A stretch of 63,805 bases of DNA from Chloroflexota bacterium (GTDB lineage Bacteria > Chloroflexota > Dehalococcoidia > UBA2247 > RBG-13-53-26), in contig PUNJ01000055.1 in assembly GCA_003551705.1 (NCBI GenBank), positions 1-63,805 on the forward strand, in the 5' to 3' direction. This document shows, piece by piece, positions 53,128 to 62,030 of this stretch (the first letter of the stretch is position 1; each line of letters begins with the position of its first letter). Below the pieces are notes generated by a model. The model saw only the letters and a program-made list of their open reading frames with translations. It ran no database searches and was not told the origin of the DNA. A program made the translations under genes and the position numbers.

Positions 53128-53527
53128 AATGGGCCTCCACTAGACGGATTGGCATAATCTGACGAGCAGAAGAAGGAAGGGTGTCTAACCTGACCGTCAG
53201 CACGACCGTGCCAGCGATGTTTGACTGCTCGATTCATGACCTGGCCGGGAGACTGCTCAATCGCGTTTCCCAGTCAAGCTCGGATTATATCAGAAATGCC
53301 CTCGTATATCAACTTGCTTCCTACCTCGCATAACTAGGCATAACCTGTGCTTGGCTACATTTACGATATTATATTAAGGGACGTTTACAATCATTGTTGG
53401 ATTGTCAGTACTTTTGCATAGGAAGTCTTACGAGAACGCAAAGTGATTGGCTCCTCCATAGACAGGAGATGAGTTGTACTGGATGGACTTTCCAAAGGAA
53501 AATGGGTAATTTGCAATGCCCGGGCGG
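53128..53527. other. Intergenic region, 400 bases
   Basis: Carries the RND pump promoter at 53284-53312 and its leader of about 150 bases. Between 53313 and 53527 I see an AT-rich stretch near 53361-53377 but no gene or terminator. Confidence 0.5.
53284..53312 (-). promoter_or_regulatory. Promoter of the RND transporter
   Basis: Minus strand TTGATA (53307-53312), 17-base spacer, TATAAT (53284-53289). Confidence 0.75.
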
Positions 53528-55102
53528 CTAGGCCCAATGCCAGCCCAAGCGCTTCTTGAATTCATGTGTTTTCAGATAGCCCTTATCGCACAGCTGGAGG
53601 ACTTCATTCTGTACGAGCTGGAGCGGCAATTGGGTCTTTTCCGATAGTATACGTACAAGCTCCTCCCTTGCCGGTCCAAGGGACCCGTTCCCGTTCATCT
53701 GTCTTGAAGCGCACTCTACCAGATCTCCTTTAAGGAGTTTCCAAACGAAATCCGTACTCTGCCGCCTTCTCAGGGATTCTATGCTTACGGGATCGCCTTC
53801 GTCCGCCCATTCCTCAATCTTCCCCCATGCTTTCTTGATGGCATCGTCGTAGTCGGTCACAATGTTCTTCACGGTCTTGTCACATTCCGGAGATATCTTG
53901 GTAATGGCTTTGTTGGCATTGTAGCTGGCCCAGTTGGACGTGGTAATGCGAATGCCAAGTTTCTCGGCTTCGTCATATACCTCGGTTCCCGGGAAAGGCG
54001 ACAGGAAATGGAACCCGTACTGTACGCCGTAAGCCTCAAACATCTCCCTGGCCAGTGCAAGACTTGTCCGGGCTGTACTGGGGGTTTCACCAGGGAGGCC
54101 CAGGATAAAGGAAGCGAAGCTGCCAATGCCTGCAGCCACAGTGAGCTTCACGGCATTCCGTACCTTGTCCACGGTAATACCTTTCTTGATGTTGTCCATG
54201 ATCTGCTGGCTTCCTGACTCAACCCCAAAGACCAGGAAGGTGCAGCCGGCATTGCGCATGAGATCAAGCAGCTCAGCGTTCAATGTATCCACTCGGGAGT
54301 AGGCGGTCCACTCGATGGGCAGCCGTCGCCGCAGAATTTCGCGGCACAGTTCCCTGGCATGATCGTGGTTGAGTGTGAAGGTGTCGTCTACCAGGTTGAT
54401 GCGTTTGAAGCCAAGCTCCCTGTATACCATCTCGATCTCGTCTGCGACCAGGGCGGGTCGGCGAAAACGGACCTTTCTGCCGAACATCTTGGGCGCAGAG
54501 CAAAAAATACAACTGTAAGGGCAGCCGCGGCTACTGATGATGGAACATGCGGTTTCGAGTGCCTGGTACTTGGAAAGCGGCAGCAAGTGCCGTGCCGGCA
54601 TGGGAAGCTTGTTCAGGTCCTGGATAAGGGATCGAGGTGCGGTGCGAATAATTGTTTCATCATTGGTGTAAGCAATACCTTTAACCTGGTCCAGGCTTTT
54701 TCCATGTTCCAACGCCCCAACGAGGTCCACGACCGTTTCATCGCCCTCGCCGACCACGATAATATCAACCCAGGGTGTTCGGCGGAAGGTATCCTCGATG
54801 GCAAAACTGACATGGGGACCTCCCATTACGGTAACGATGGTGTTATCGAACTCCTTACAGATCTGGAGGATCCGGGCGGCTGCAGGGAACACCATGGTTG
54901 CGCCGGTAGTGCCGACCATATCCGGTTGGAATTGCTTCAGTTTTTGGATCACCTTGTTGTTCGCGGCTTTGGACGTGAGCAGATCAAGGATCTCCACTTC
55001 ATGTCCCGAGTCCAGCAATGCACCGGCAAGGTAACTTAAGGACAGGGGTGGCATGGGAAATTCCTCGAACCCGTAAGGTGGAGCGATCAACAGTATTCGC
55101 AT
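53528..55102 (-). CDS. B12-binding radical SAM enzyme (BchE-like)
   Basis: 524 residues. The cobalamin-binding domain (residues 1-140; GHEVEILDLL, VVGEGDETVVDLVGAL) is followed by a radical SAM domain with the cluster motif SRGCPYSCIFCSAPK (CxxxCxxC) and ILGLPGETPSTARTSL. The last 90 residues are a separate helical domain. Such enzymes do methylation or other radical changes on lipids, pterins, tetrapyrroles or natural products. It lies 75 bases downstream of an ACP gene in a dehydratase operon; a fatty-acyl or ACP-bound substrate is inferred. Confidence 0.88.
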   Translation of the reverse strand: MRILLIAPPYGFEEFPMPPLSLSYLAGALLDSGHEVEILDLLTSKAANNKVIQKLKQFQPDMVGTTGATMVFPAAARILQICKEFDNTIVTVMGGPHVSFAIEDTFRRTPWVDIIVVGEGDETVVDLVGALEHGKSLDQVKGIAYTNDETIIRTAPRSLIQDLNKLPMPARHLLPLSKYQALETACSIISSRGCPYSCIFCSAPKMFGRKVRFRRPALVADEIEMVYRELGFKRINLVDDTFTLNHDHARELCREILRRRLPIEWTAYSRVDTLNAELLDLMRNAGCTFLVFGVESGSQQIMDNIKKGITVDKVRNAVKLTVAAGIGSFASFILGLPGETPSTARTSLALAREMFEAYGVQYGFHFLSPFPGTEVYDEAEKLGIRITTSNWASYNANKAITKISPECDKTVKNIVTDYDDAIKKAWGKIEEWADEGDPVSIESLRRRQSTDFVWKLLKGDLVECASRQMNGNGSLGPAREELVRILSEKTQLPLQLVQNEVLQLCDKGYLKTHEFKKRLGWHWA

Positions 55103-55177
55103 TTGATGTTAAATACCTGAGCTATTGTAAAACCGCCGGCTCAATTGTTCAAGTACACCATGATGAAATAGTTATAG

Positions 55178-55408
55178 TTAAGGAAGCAACTCTTCGATAT
55201 GGGTGACGAAATCCTCAACTGATTTGAACTCCTTCATCCTCTCAATGTCGATCTCTACGTCAAAAGTGCTCTCGATTCCTACAATAATCTGGACCCAGTG
55301 CAGAGAGTCGGCGTGCAGGTCCCTCAGGGGGGTGTCTAGGGCGATATCATGCTCATTACAGTGTGTAACTCTGACCACAATCTTCTTCAATTCGTCCAAA
55401 ATCGTCAT
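55178..55408 (-). CDS. Acyl carrier protein
   Basis: 76-residue ACP; the phosphopantetheine attachment Ser35 lies in LHADSLHWVQI (the usual D-S-L), with the typical four-helix, acidic composition (GIESTFDVEIDIERM). AAGGAGG precedes its ATG. It sits between plsX and the radical SAM gene rather than in the fab cluster, so it may serve a special pathway. Confidence 0.92.
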   Translation of the reverse strand: MTILDELKKIVVRVTHCNEHDIALDTPLRDLHADSLHWVQIIVGIESTFDVEIDIERMKEFKSVEDFVTHIEELLP

Positions 55409-55477
55409 CTTTGCCTCCTTGGCTAATACCCATCCAGCAATGAGCTGTTCCTACCTAGTCGCCGCCTGTCCTTTCTC

Positions 55478-56515
55478 CTAATAATTATTGTTGGCAAGCG
55501 TTTTCTGCGCTCTCTCGAGCTCCTCTTTCAAGGTGTCGATGAATCTGCTTCGAACGGTGTCAACTGCTTGGCCGATAGCTGCGGCGATTTGCTCGCTTCC
55601 GCTGCTGCCGTGCGCAATAAGGGCGACACCATCAACGCCCCATATGGGTCCCCCACCAGCAGCCTTGGCTGGGCTAATCAGGCTCAATAATCTGGACGTA
55701 ACCAGCCCAGCTTCTTCACTGGGCAGTTTACCACTTAACTCGCTGGCAAGCCAGTCCGTGACCACGTTTCCCAGTCCTTCGCAGAACTTCAAAATGATGT
55801 TGCCTACAAATCCGTCACAGACGATGACATTGGCCTTTCCCAGAGGGATGTCCATGCCTTCCACATTTCCCACAAAGTTAAGACCACTATTCTTGAGCAG
55901 CGAGTAAGCCTCCTTGACAACCTCATTGCCCTTACCTTCTTCGATGCCTACATTAAGCAGACCCACCGTAGGGCTGTCTATGCCAAGGAATTTCTTGACG
56001 AACACACTACCGGCAATGGCGAAATTCAAAAGATGATAAGCCTGGCACCCGATATTGGCCCCCATGTCCAGCACAAAAGTCTTTGGGGCTAATTGCAGGA
56101 AGGGTCCGCCGATCATGGGCCGGTCAACACCCGGCAGGGTACCCAAATACGTGAGAGCGCTTATCATAACTGCCCCGGTAGAGCCGGCACTTACCATGGC
56201 ATCGGCTTGACCAGTCTTAACGAGTTTCGCTGCTATGGCCATGGAACTCCTGGGTTTGCGCATTACGGCGATAATGGGATTCTCTCCGTCTTGGATAATC
56301 TCTGTAGCGTCTACAAGGCGAAGGGGAAGGTGCGCATAGGTGACGCTTGCCAATTCCCGTTCCAGTTCCTGCATGGGGCCGACGAGTATCATTTCCACTC
56401 CCGGCAGTGCGGCTGCCTGGAGCGCACCCTGTACGACCGATGCTGGGGCATGGTCTCCCCCCATGGCATCAACGGCAATTCTCACCGGACCGTTGCGAGG
56501 TGGATTATCCGCCAT
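55478..56515 (-). CDS. plsX: Phosphate acyltransferase PlsX
   Basis: Makes acyl-phosphate from acyl-ACP for phospholipid synthesis. 345 residues from ATG 56515 (AAGGAGG just upstream). Family blocks: IAVDAMGGDHAP, MVSAGSTGAVM, VLDMGANIGCQAYHL and NIILKFCEGLG. It overlaps no other gene and follows the dehydratase activator by 29 bases. plsX-acpP is a common pair; the fusion with a dehydratase module is not. Confidence 0.95.
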   Translation of the reverse strand: MADNPPRNGPVRIAVDAMGGDHAPASVVQGALQAAALPGVEMILVGPMQELERELASVTYAHLPLRLVDATEIIQDGENPIIAVMRKPRSSMAIAAKLVKTGQADAMVSAGSTGAVMISALTYLGTLPGVDRPMIGGPFLQLAPKTFVLDMGANIGCQAYHLLNFAIAGSVFVKKFLGIDSPTVGLLNVGIEEGKGNEVVKEAYSLLKNSGLNFVGNVEGMDIPLGKANVIVCDGFVGNIILKFCEGLGNVVTDWLASELSGKLPSEEAGLVTSRLLSLISPAKAAGGGPIWGVDGVALIAHGSSGSEQIAAAIGQAVDTVRSRFIDTLKEELERAQKTLANNNY

Positions 56516-56544
56516 ATGTCCTCCTTCACTGTCCAATCCGTATT

Positions 56545-57360
56545 TCATAACCTTCCTTCTTTTGCGATTGACTCTGCAGCAAATACGGCAGCACCCAGGG
56601 CGGCAACTATCTGTGGATTGGCGGGTTGCAGGGTCTTGATTCCGGCTTCTTCTTCAAGGATGCTTACCAGGCCGGTGTTCAAAGCAACACCGCCGGTCAC
56701 AGCGATGTCCGGCTCGATACCCAATCGCTTACACAAGGTAAGTATACGATGCACCATGGCCAGGTAAATCCCTGCCACAATTTCCTCCTTGGGAGTGGGC
56801 GGGACTCTGTGGATGTGAGATATTACCTCAGATTCAGCAAAAACAGCGCAGGTGCTGCTGACATCCGCCCGGGAATTAGCCCGAAAGGAAAGCATAGCCA
56901 TATCTTCAATGGGCATCTGCATAAGTCTCGCCATTTGTTCCAAGAAAATCCCAGTCCCCGAAGCACACTTGTCATGGGTGCCCCAATCGGTAAGTTTGCC
57001 CTGGCTATTTAACTTGACCACGGTAAGGCTTTCCGCTCCCATGTCTATAAGCATACGGACCGACGGGAGCAAGAGATTTGACCCCCTGGCCAGGCAACCC
57101 GCAATAGACTTGCTCTGCCGGACGAAGGGGATCGACTTCCCACCTGCCCCGGTGGCCACCGCATACAGTAGGTCTGAAGGGATACCGGTTGATGACAGGG
57201 TCTCCTCTATTGCCTGCCTGGCACTCTGCTCTGCCGTATCCGAGGACATGATCACGCATGAGGATTTTACTGTTCGTCCATCCACTAATACGGCCTTGGT
57301 GGTCGTACTACCGACATCGATGCCTATGGGAACTAGAGAACCCGAGTCGCTAATGGCCAT
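56545..57360 (-). CDS. 2-Hydroxyacyl-CoA dehydratase/benzoyl-CoA reductase activator ATPase, second copy
   Basis: 271-residue ASKHA ATPase paralogous to 14343-15137. PIGIDVGSTTTKAVLVDG is the first phosphate loop; MLIDMGAESLTV the second. Cluster Cys are in HDKCASGTG and SSTCAVFAESEV, and AVTGGVALN ends the fold. Here the GGQD signature typical of the family reads MGAES. The start follows the stop of the upstream subunit gene directly. Confidence 0.9.
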   Translation of the reverse strand: MAISDSGSLVPIGIDVGSTTTKAVLVDGRTVKSSCVIMSSDTAEQSARQAIEETLSSTGIPSDLLYAVATGAGGKSIPFVRQSKSIAGCLARGSNLLLPSVRMLIDMGAESLTVVKLNSQGKLTDWGTHDKCASGTGIFLEQMARLMQMPIEDMAMLSFRANSRADVSSTCAVFAESEVISHIHRVPPTPKEEIVAGIYLAMVHRILTLCKRLGIEPDIAVTGGVALNTGLVSILEEEAGIKTLQPANPQIVAALGAAVFAAESIAKEGRL

Positions 57361-58629
57361 CTATCGATCATCAAGAAGCTCGAAAAAACCTTCGAGTTTG
57401 CCTCTTATTTCCTCCTGAGAAGTTATGGTCGGATCAACGACGTCACAGTCCAGGGTCAAAACTGGAATATCCATGTCGTCAAGTATGTCTTTGAAAAGCT
57501 TGATAGTGGCGCAAGTGTGCCGGCAGCCGACATCGGCGTAGTAGATGGCGCCATCGATCCTAAATTCCTGGGCTGCGGTCCTGATTTTTGTGATGGCACG
57601 GTCGCCCATAGGTGCATACATGTTCATTTCCGGGATCATGTACGACTTAAGCGCCACGCTCTCCAGCGGTCGTTTAGGATCAAGCTTGCCGTCCCCCCAC
57701 TGGCAGAAAAACGGTTCCGCTACGCTGACAGCTCCAAATTCCTGTGACATCTTCTCGAGAAAACCAATCAGGTACATGGGAGGAAGGAACAGTGTCATGA
57801 GACGATAACGTTCCTTGGCAACAGCACCCTTGCCCTGTGCAATGGCTTCCTCCAGTTCCTGTCTTAATGTCTCCAGATATTCGGTAGCCTCCGGGTGACC
57901 GGCAAAGAGATAATCAACGGTCAGCAACTCCAGGAAACCCTGTGGGTGAAAGGGAGACGGGATGGCCTTGCGCAATTCATGTATGCTGCGCAGGATTTCG
58001 AGTTGCTTGTCCATGTTGCCAACAACCAGCGACAGCCTGTCCCAGTCCATTTTCCGGCCCGAGTGGTCCTCCAGGAAGGCGACCATTTCCTTCAGTTCAT
58101 CCGTGAAGTAAGCGATTTCCTCGCTGCTGTCTTGAAACGGATGGTCCAGGAAATGACCCGGGCAACCGGTTATCTTCATGAGCAGCTCCCCGGACTTCGC
58201 AGTGTTATCGCAGACCATGTTAGACCATAATACGACATCTGGTTTGGGCAGAGCACCGATGGAGAAAGCTCCGGCCAAGCCACGATGTGGGGAACATATT
58301 TCTGAAGCCAGACCGAGTTCCGCTCCCGCTGCCAGCAGGTCCGCGTATTCTCCCAGAAACAGGGCTGTCATCCATGAAGTCGTTTCCAAGTGCATTGGAG
58401 CAATATCCATGGCATACAGTACCTCGCTGGGAAAGAAGACGGTATGTGCAGCGACGAAATCCCCATTCTCCCTGGCTTTCAGAAGGCGTTCGTAGTAGCG
58501 GATGAGCATCTGGTAGTATAATAGTTCACTTTGCCGTGGTTCGGGTCTTGCCTTGCTCATGCGATACATCAATCGAGTGGCCCTAACCAGAGCATCGATC
58601 CTGTTCGTATTCTGCAGGGAAGACGTCAT
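57361..58629 (-). CDS. 2-Hydroxyacyl-CoA dehydratase/benzoyl-CoA reductase-type subunit, larger, second copy
   Basis: 422 residues, HgdB-like: FFPSEVLYAMDIAPMHLETTS, then EICSPHRGLAGAF, NMVCDNTAKSGELL and the late block FRIDGAIYYADVGCRHTCATI. The first Cys expected near residue 66 (as in FCAAPE of the other copy) is replaced (TVFFPSE), while Cys in ICSPHR and VCDNT are kept. It overlaps the upstream subunit gene by four bases. Confidence 0.87.
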   Translation of the reverse strand: MTSSLQNTNRIDALVRATRLMYRMSKARPEPRQSELLYYQMLIRYYERLLKARENGDFVAAHTVFFPSEVLYAMDIAPMHLETTSWMTALFLGEYADLLAAGAELGLASEICSPHRGLAGAFSIGALPKPDVVLWSNMVCDNTAKSGELLMKITGCPGHFLDHPFQDSSEEIAYFTDELKEMVAFLEDHSGRKMDWDRLSLVVGNMDKQLEILRSIHELRKAIPSPFHPQGFLELLTVDYLFAGHPEATEYLETLRQELEEAIAQGKGAVAKERYRLMTLFLPPMYLIGFLEKMSQEFGAVSVAEPFFCQWGDGKLDPKRPLESVALKSYMIPEMNMYAPMGDRAITKIRTAAQEFRIDGAIYYADVGCRHTCATIKLFKDILDDMDIPVLTLDCDVVDPTITSQEEIRGKLEGFFELLDDR

Positions 58630-59771
58630 AGTGTCCTCGCTTCCAGCATCTCAAAGAAGGCTTGTACCCTGGTCTGAATCTGACCGGAACCTGGAGTGCC
58701 GTGCTCAACGTCGAGCGTCAGCATGGGCAGGCCTTCCTGTTTCAAATGGTCAGCAAGCAGAGGAAGGTCATGGGCGTAGGGCACGCAATACCTGATGGTC
58801 TCGCTGATGACACCGTGAACGCCAAAGGCTTTGGCTAGTGCAACGATCCGGTCGAACCGTTCCGTTGAAGGGTACATTCGGGCACAGGGGAAATTGTTCA
58901 AGTACCTGCGCGAAAGTGCCTGCAAGGGGGGCAACCCATTGCCCAAGACCACGAGATCGGACCAGTATCGCGTGCTCGTGCAGAGTTCGTCACATACAAC
59001 AATAGCCCCAAGGTCCTCAATGGACTTGACGAACTGGGGATTGGTGAGGACACTGCCCACCAACATGATGCGGAGTGGTTTTGGCCTGCCGCCATCGCTC
59101 TGTTGCAGTTCGTGCAGCAGTTCCTGCAGGTGTTGGTTGAAAAGCTCCTTGGGCATGCGAAAGCTGGCATTTAGGATCTCCATGATCTCTGCCCCGCTGA
59201 TTGGAGGTGAGTCCAGTCTGCGCAGATCGTAGAGAGAACGGAGAAGCTCCCTTGATTCGTTAAAAAGTGCTATGGATTTGAGCAGGGCTTCGTCTGTGAT
59301 GGGCAAGTCCACGAATTCCTCGAGAAGGTCTTTGAAGTGCTTCACCTGACTGTTGTAGAGGTCATGAGCCCTGTCTGTGTACTTGCGAGGTACGGTCATA
59401 ATGCAGTGAAATGGCGTCTGGATGTAAATACGCCAGAGGTCAAACAGGCGCCGCGCACCGTCGCAGGTAGAGCCACCGACTATTCCATCAAGGAAGTCAT
59501 ACTCATGCCTGAGGCCGAGTTGAAGGCAGCTTCTGGAGAATGAGCAGTTATTGACATAAAAATAGGCGGTACCGTCCTCAAGCTCCGTTTCGGTGGAATG
59601 TCCCACGATCCTTATGGGCAGGCCGCCTGCGGCATGGATGATCTCTTCGGGCACATAAGTACAGAACCAGCCGAAGACCATTCCGCCGTTGTTCTTGAAG
59701 TCAATTATTTCCCTGGTCCGGGGGAATGTTTGGTTTACCTCACGAAAACGCCCGATCAAGTCCTGTTTCAT
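58626..59771 (-). CDS. 2-Hydroxyacyl-CoA dehydratase/benzoyl-CoA reductase-type subunit, smaller, second copy
   Basis: 381 residues: GWFCTYVPEEIIHAAGGLPIR, NNCSFSRSCLQLGL, GGSTCDGARRLFDLW and the C-terminal HGVISETIRYCVPYAHD. Same length and motif order as 16507-17652. There is no ribosome site before ATG 59771; TATGAT ends eight bases upstream, so the gene may be read from a leaderless message as well as from the distal promoter at 60091-60119. First gene of the second dehydratase operon. Confidence 0.87.
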   Translation of the reverse strand: MKQDLIGRFREVNQTFPRTREIIDFKNNGGMVFGWFCTYVPEEIIHAAGGLPIRIVGHSTETELEDGTAYFYVNNCSFSRSCLQLGLRHEYDFLDGIVGGSTCDGARRLFDLWRIYIQTPFHCIMTVPRKYTDRAHDLYNSQVKHFKDLLEEFVDLPITDEALLKSIALFNESRELLRSLYDLRRLDSPPISGAEIMEILNASFRMPKELFNQHLQELLHELQQSDGGRPKPLRIMLVGSVLTNPQFVKSIEDLGAIVVCDELCTSTRYWSDLVVLGNGLPPLQALSRRYLNNFPCARMYPSTERFDRIVALAKAFGVHGVISETIRYCVPYAHDLPLLADHLKQEGLPMLTLDVEHGTPGSGQIQTRVQAFFEMLEARTL

Positions 59772-59779
59772 GGGTGGCT

Positions 59780-59785
59780 ATCATA
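59780..59785 (-). promoter_or_regulatory. Gene-proximal -10 element
   Basis: Minus strand TATGAT with a weak TTGGGC -35 at 18 bases; it ends eight bases before the ATG. Confidence 0.35.
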
Positions 59786-60071
59786 AATGGCGATCATATT
59801 CGGCCCAAAACTACCTGTACCTAACTGTCCCATGCGCATTTCCTTAGGCACGGGCGCAGGCAACTTTGGAAATGGTCTGTACCTGGTCGTGGATGAAGAG
59901 TATGGATACCATCCCCATCCGGACATTATATTGGCATGCGCTATGCCCTTGTCGTTCATCGGCTTGTGACATTATATACAACCAGTCTCAACAAGACAAT
60001 GCAGGCGGGAAGCAAGTGTCAATAGAACCCCATGCAGGCCCCTCTGGAGTCACTTCAAGAGCGAATCAGAG

Positions 60072-60107
60072 ATACCTCGTATTGCAAGGTATAATACGCC
60101 AAGGTAT
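60072..60107. promoter_or_regulatory. Cluster of AAGGTAT half-sites at the promoter
   Basis: ATACCT at 60072-60077, CAAGGTAT at 60085-60092 and CAAGGTAT at 60100-60107. The last two are direct repeats 15 bases apart, and the first two form an inverted pair. CGTATT-N9-AATACG (60078-60098) is a further inverted repeat. All surround the -10 and transcription start, so a regulator site is likely. Confidence 0.5.
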
Positions 60108-60119
60108 TGAACTTGTCAA
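60091..60119 (-). promoter_or_regulatory. Distal promoter of the second dehydratase operon
   Basis: Minus strand TTGACA (60114-60119), 17-base spacer, TATTAT (60091-60096). Leader of about 310 bases to ATG 59771. Confidence 0.7.
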
Positions 60120-60135
60120 GCGTGAGCAGGCCCGG

Positions 60136-61113
60136 TCAGGCACTCCGCGGGACAGTCGCATCGAGTGCGGAAGGGGGAATTTTTGCGCCTGGCAGGGTCT
60201 CAAAGGCTTCCCGAGAGGTGTGACGGAACCGGAATCCTGCTTCCCGCTGGACCTTGTCCGTACAAACCACTATAGGATGCTGCATAAAGTCCAGACCGGC
60301 GGGAGACCTTGATTGCAGACGTAGTGCCCAAGTGATCTTGATCAGCACAGACAATATGCTTGCCGGCAGAGCTATGCATGGTCTGCCGGAGGCTGCCACC
60401 ATTTGCTTATAGGTGACCCATCCATCACCGCCGCAATTGAATATACCTGGCTTTCGTTGCAGGAGCAAACTGATAATAAGGTCTGCGAGGTCGTCCTCAT
60501 GTACGAATTGCCAGGGAGGATTGAAGCCGATTGGTCTCATCATGACTGGTGTGAATAAGACGTTTAGTCCTGAAACGCCAGCCTGCGGGCCTACTACGGC
60601 GACAGTGCGTACAATGGTCGTGCACATCTGTTTGTTCTGCCTCATGAACTCCTGGAACATGGAGTCCACCTCTGCTTTGTCTACTGCATAGGCGAACGAT
60701 TTAACTGGTCTAAGCGGCGCCTCCTCCTTTATCGGGACGGGGTTGTTCTTGTGCGCCCCGTAGGTGGTATGGCTGCTCATGTAAAATATCTGTTCCACTT
60801 TGGCTTCACGGGTAGACTCCAGGAAGTTTCTGGCTCCGCCTATGTTCATCATGTGCGCTTCCGCCTGCTGGCGTGTGGGCTTGACTACGAAAGCTAGGTG
60901 TACGGCGGTGTCCACCTTGTTCTCGGCCAGGATTTCGGTGAAAGGTTGTCTGATATCTCCCTGGTAGAATTTCAATTTTGGGGATTGAGATCTGGGCGGA
61001 ACGATGTCAAGACCTACTATGCTACGAACACTATCTTGCTGTTCCAGCCTTTGTAGCAGCAGGTCACCAAGATAACCTGATATTCCCGTAACTGCAACAT
61101 TCTTCAATTCCAT
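60136..61113 (-). CDS. NAD-dependent epimerase/dehydratase (extended SDR)
   Basis: 325 residues. The N-terminal Rossmann motif VTGISGYLGDLLL is followed by LAFVVKPTRQQAEAHM, the catalytic YAVDK (YxxxK) and the FVHEDDLADLI block common to sugar epimerases and reductases. The start is uncertain: ATG 61113 places the Rossmann motif at the usual distance but lacks proper spacing to AAGGGG; ATG 61146 is possible. Substrate unknown. Confidence 0.85.
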   Translation of the reverse strand: MELKNVAVTGISGYLGDLLLQRLEQQDSVRSIVGLDIVPPRSQSPKLKFYQGDIRQPFTEILAENKVDTAVHLAFVVKPTRQQAEAHMMNIGGARNFLESTREAKVEQIFYMSSHTTYGAHKNNPVPIKEEAPLRPVKSFAYAVDKAEVDSMFQEFMRQNKQMCTTIVRTVAVVGPQAGVSGLNVLFTPVMMRPIGFNPPWQFVHEDDLADLIISLLLQRKPGIFNCGGDGWVTYKQMVAASGRPCIALPASILSVLIKITWALRLQSRSPAGLDFMQHPIVVCTDKVQREAGFRFRHTSREAFETLPGAKIPPSALDATVPRSA

Positions 61114-61269
61114 CCCCTTCTGGTCGCTGGGCTGGTGAAGAGGCATAAGGGCAAGTGGTCCCAGCACCCTTTTAATTTATCGCAGTATGAATCAGCGCGA
61201 GGTGGCTGTCAAGTCCTTGGAAGAGGCCAGTAAGGGACAGAATACAAAGATCAAGTAGCGGGAGAGATA

Positions 61270-61962
61270 TCAGGAACGCTGGCTTGGCCGGGGCATAAAA
61301 TAACCGACTCCGGCCTTGGTCCTGATGAGCTTGGGATGGCCTGGGTCTGCCTCCAGCTTCTCGCGTAGCCTGCGAATGTGCACCCTGAGGCTGTTCACGG
61401 CACCATCATAGAGTTCACCCCAGACGGCTTCTGCAAGGCTGGAATGAGTGACGACGTGTCCAGCATTCCGCATCAAGTGATACAGGATATGCCCTTCCGT
61501 CGAAGTTAAACTGATTTCCTTGTCGCCACTATACAATTCCCGTGTAGAGGGATCAAAACGGAGCGGCTCACAGATAAGGGGAAGCGTAGTTCCGGTATGG
61601 TCCTGGCGGCGGGTGAGAGTTCGTAATCGTGCTAGTAGTTCGAGTTGGCGGAAAGGCTTTATCATGTAGTCATCGGCACCCCATTCAAGGCCCTTCACGA
61701 TATCGGCTTCCTCGGACTTGACGGTGAGGATAATGATGGGCACTGATGAAAACAGCCGTATTCTTTTCAAGACCTCGAAACCGCTTATATCCGGTAGACC
61801 GAGATCCAAGATGACTACGTCAGGGAACTCGCCCTGGACGAGATCTACTCCGGATTCACCTAGGTGGGTATATACAAGCTTTGCCTCAGGCCACCGCATC
61901 TGCAGGGCCAGGGATATGGTTTCGACGATATTATGATCATCCTCGACTAGAAGGACTTTCAT
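61270..61962 (-). CDS. OmpR-family response regulator
   Basis: 230 residues. Receiver with VEDDHN, phospho-acceptor Asp in VVILDLGLPD and YMIKPF; winged-helix C-terminus (SLRVHIRRLREKLE, AGVGYF). The start ATG 61962 with AAGAGGA upstream is preferred to 62040. Paralogue of 39626-40345 (both have QMRWP/RMAWP after the first helix), possibly sharing a kinase such as 46437-47924. Confidence 0.92.
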   Translation of the reverse strand: MKVLLVEDDHNIVETISLALQMRWPEAKLVYTHLGESGVDLVQGEFPDVVILDLGLPDISGFEVLKRIRLFSSVPIIILTVKSEEADIVKGLEWGADDYMIKPFRQLELLARLRTLTRRQDHTGTTLPLICEPLRFDPSTRELYSGDKEISLTSTEGHILYHLMRNAGHVVTHSSLAEAVWGELYDGAVNSLRVHIRRLREKLEADPGHPKLIRTKAGVGYFMPRPSQRS

Positions 61963-62030
61963 ACGGTACCAACTTTCCTCTTGAAACTGCTTTTCATCGT
62001 CCGGGTTTATCAGGGTTATTTTTAGATTAC

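Larger units (their letters stand above)
59772..60135. other. Control region of the second dehydratase operon
   Basis: 364 bases without a convincing gene. It contains a consensus minus-strand promoter, a cluster of AAGGTAT half-sites, and a gene-proximal -10 at 59780-59785. Confidence 0.65.

Noticed and set aside
59787-59969. 60-codon plus-strand ORF ahead of the SDR gene
   Set aside because: Starts next to the minus-strand -10 element, no ribosome site or promoter on its own strand, no family resemblance.
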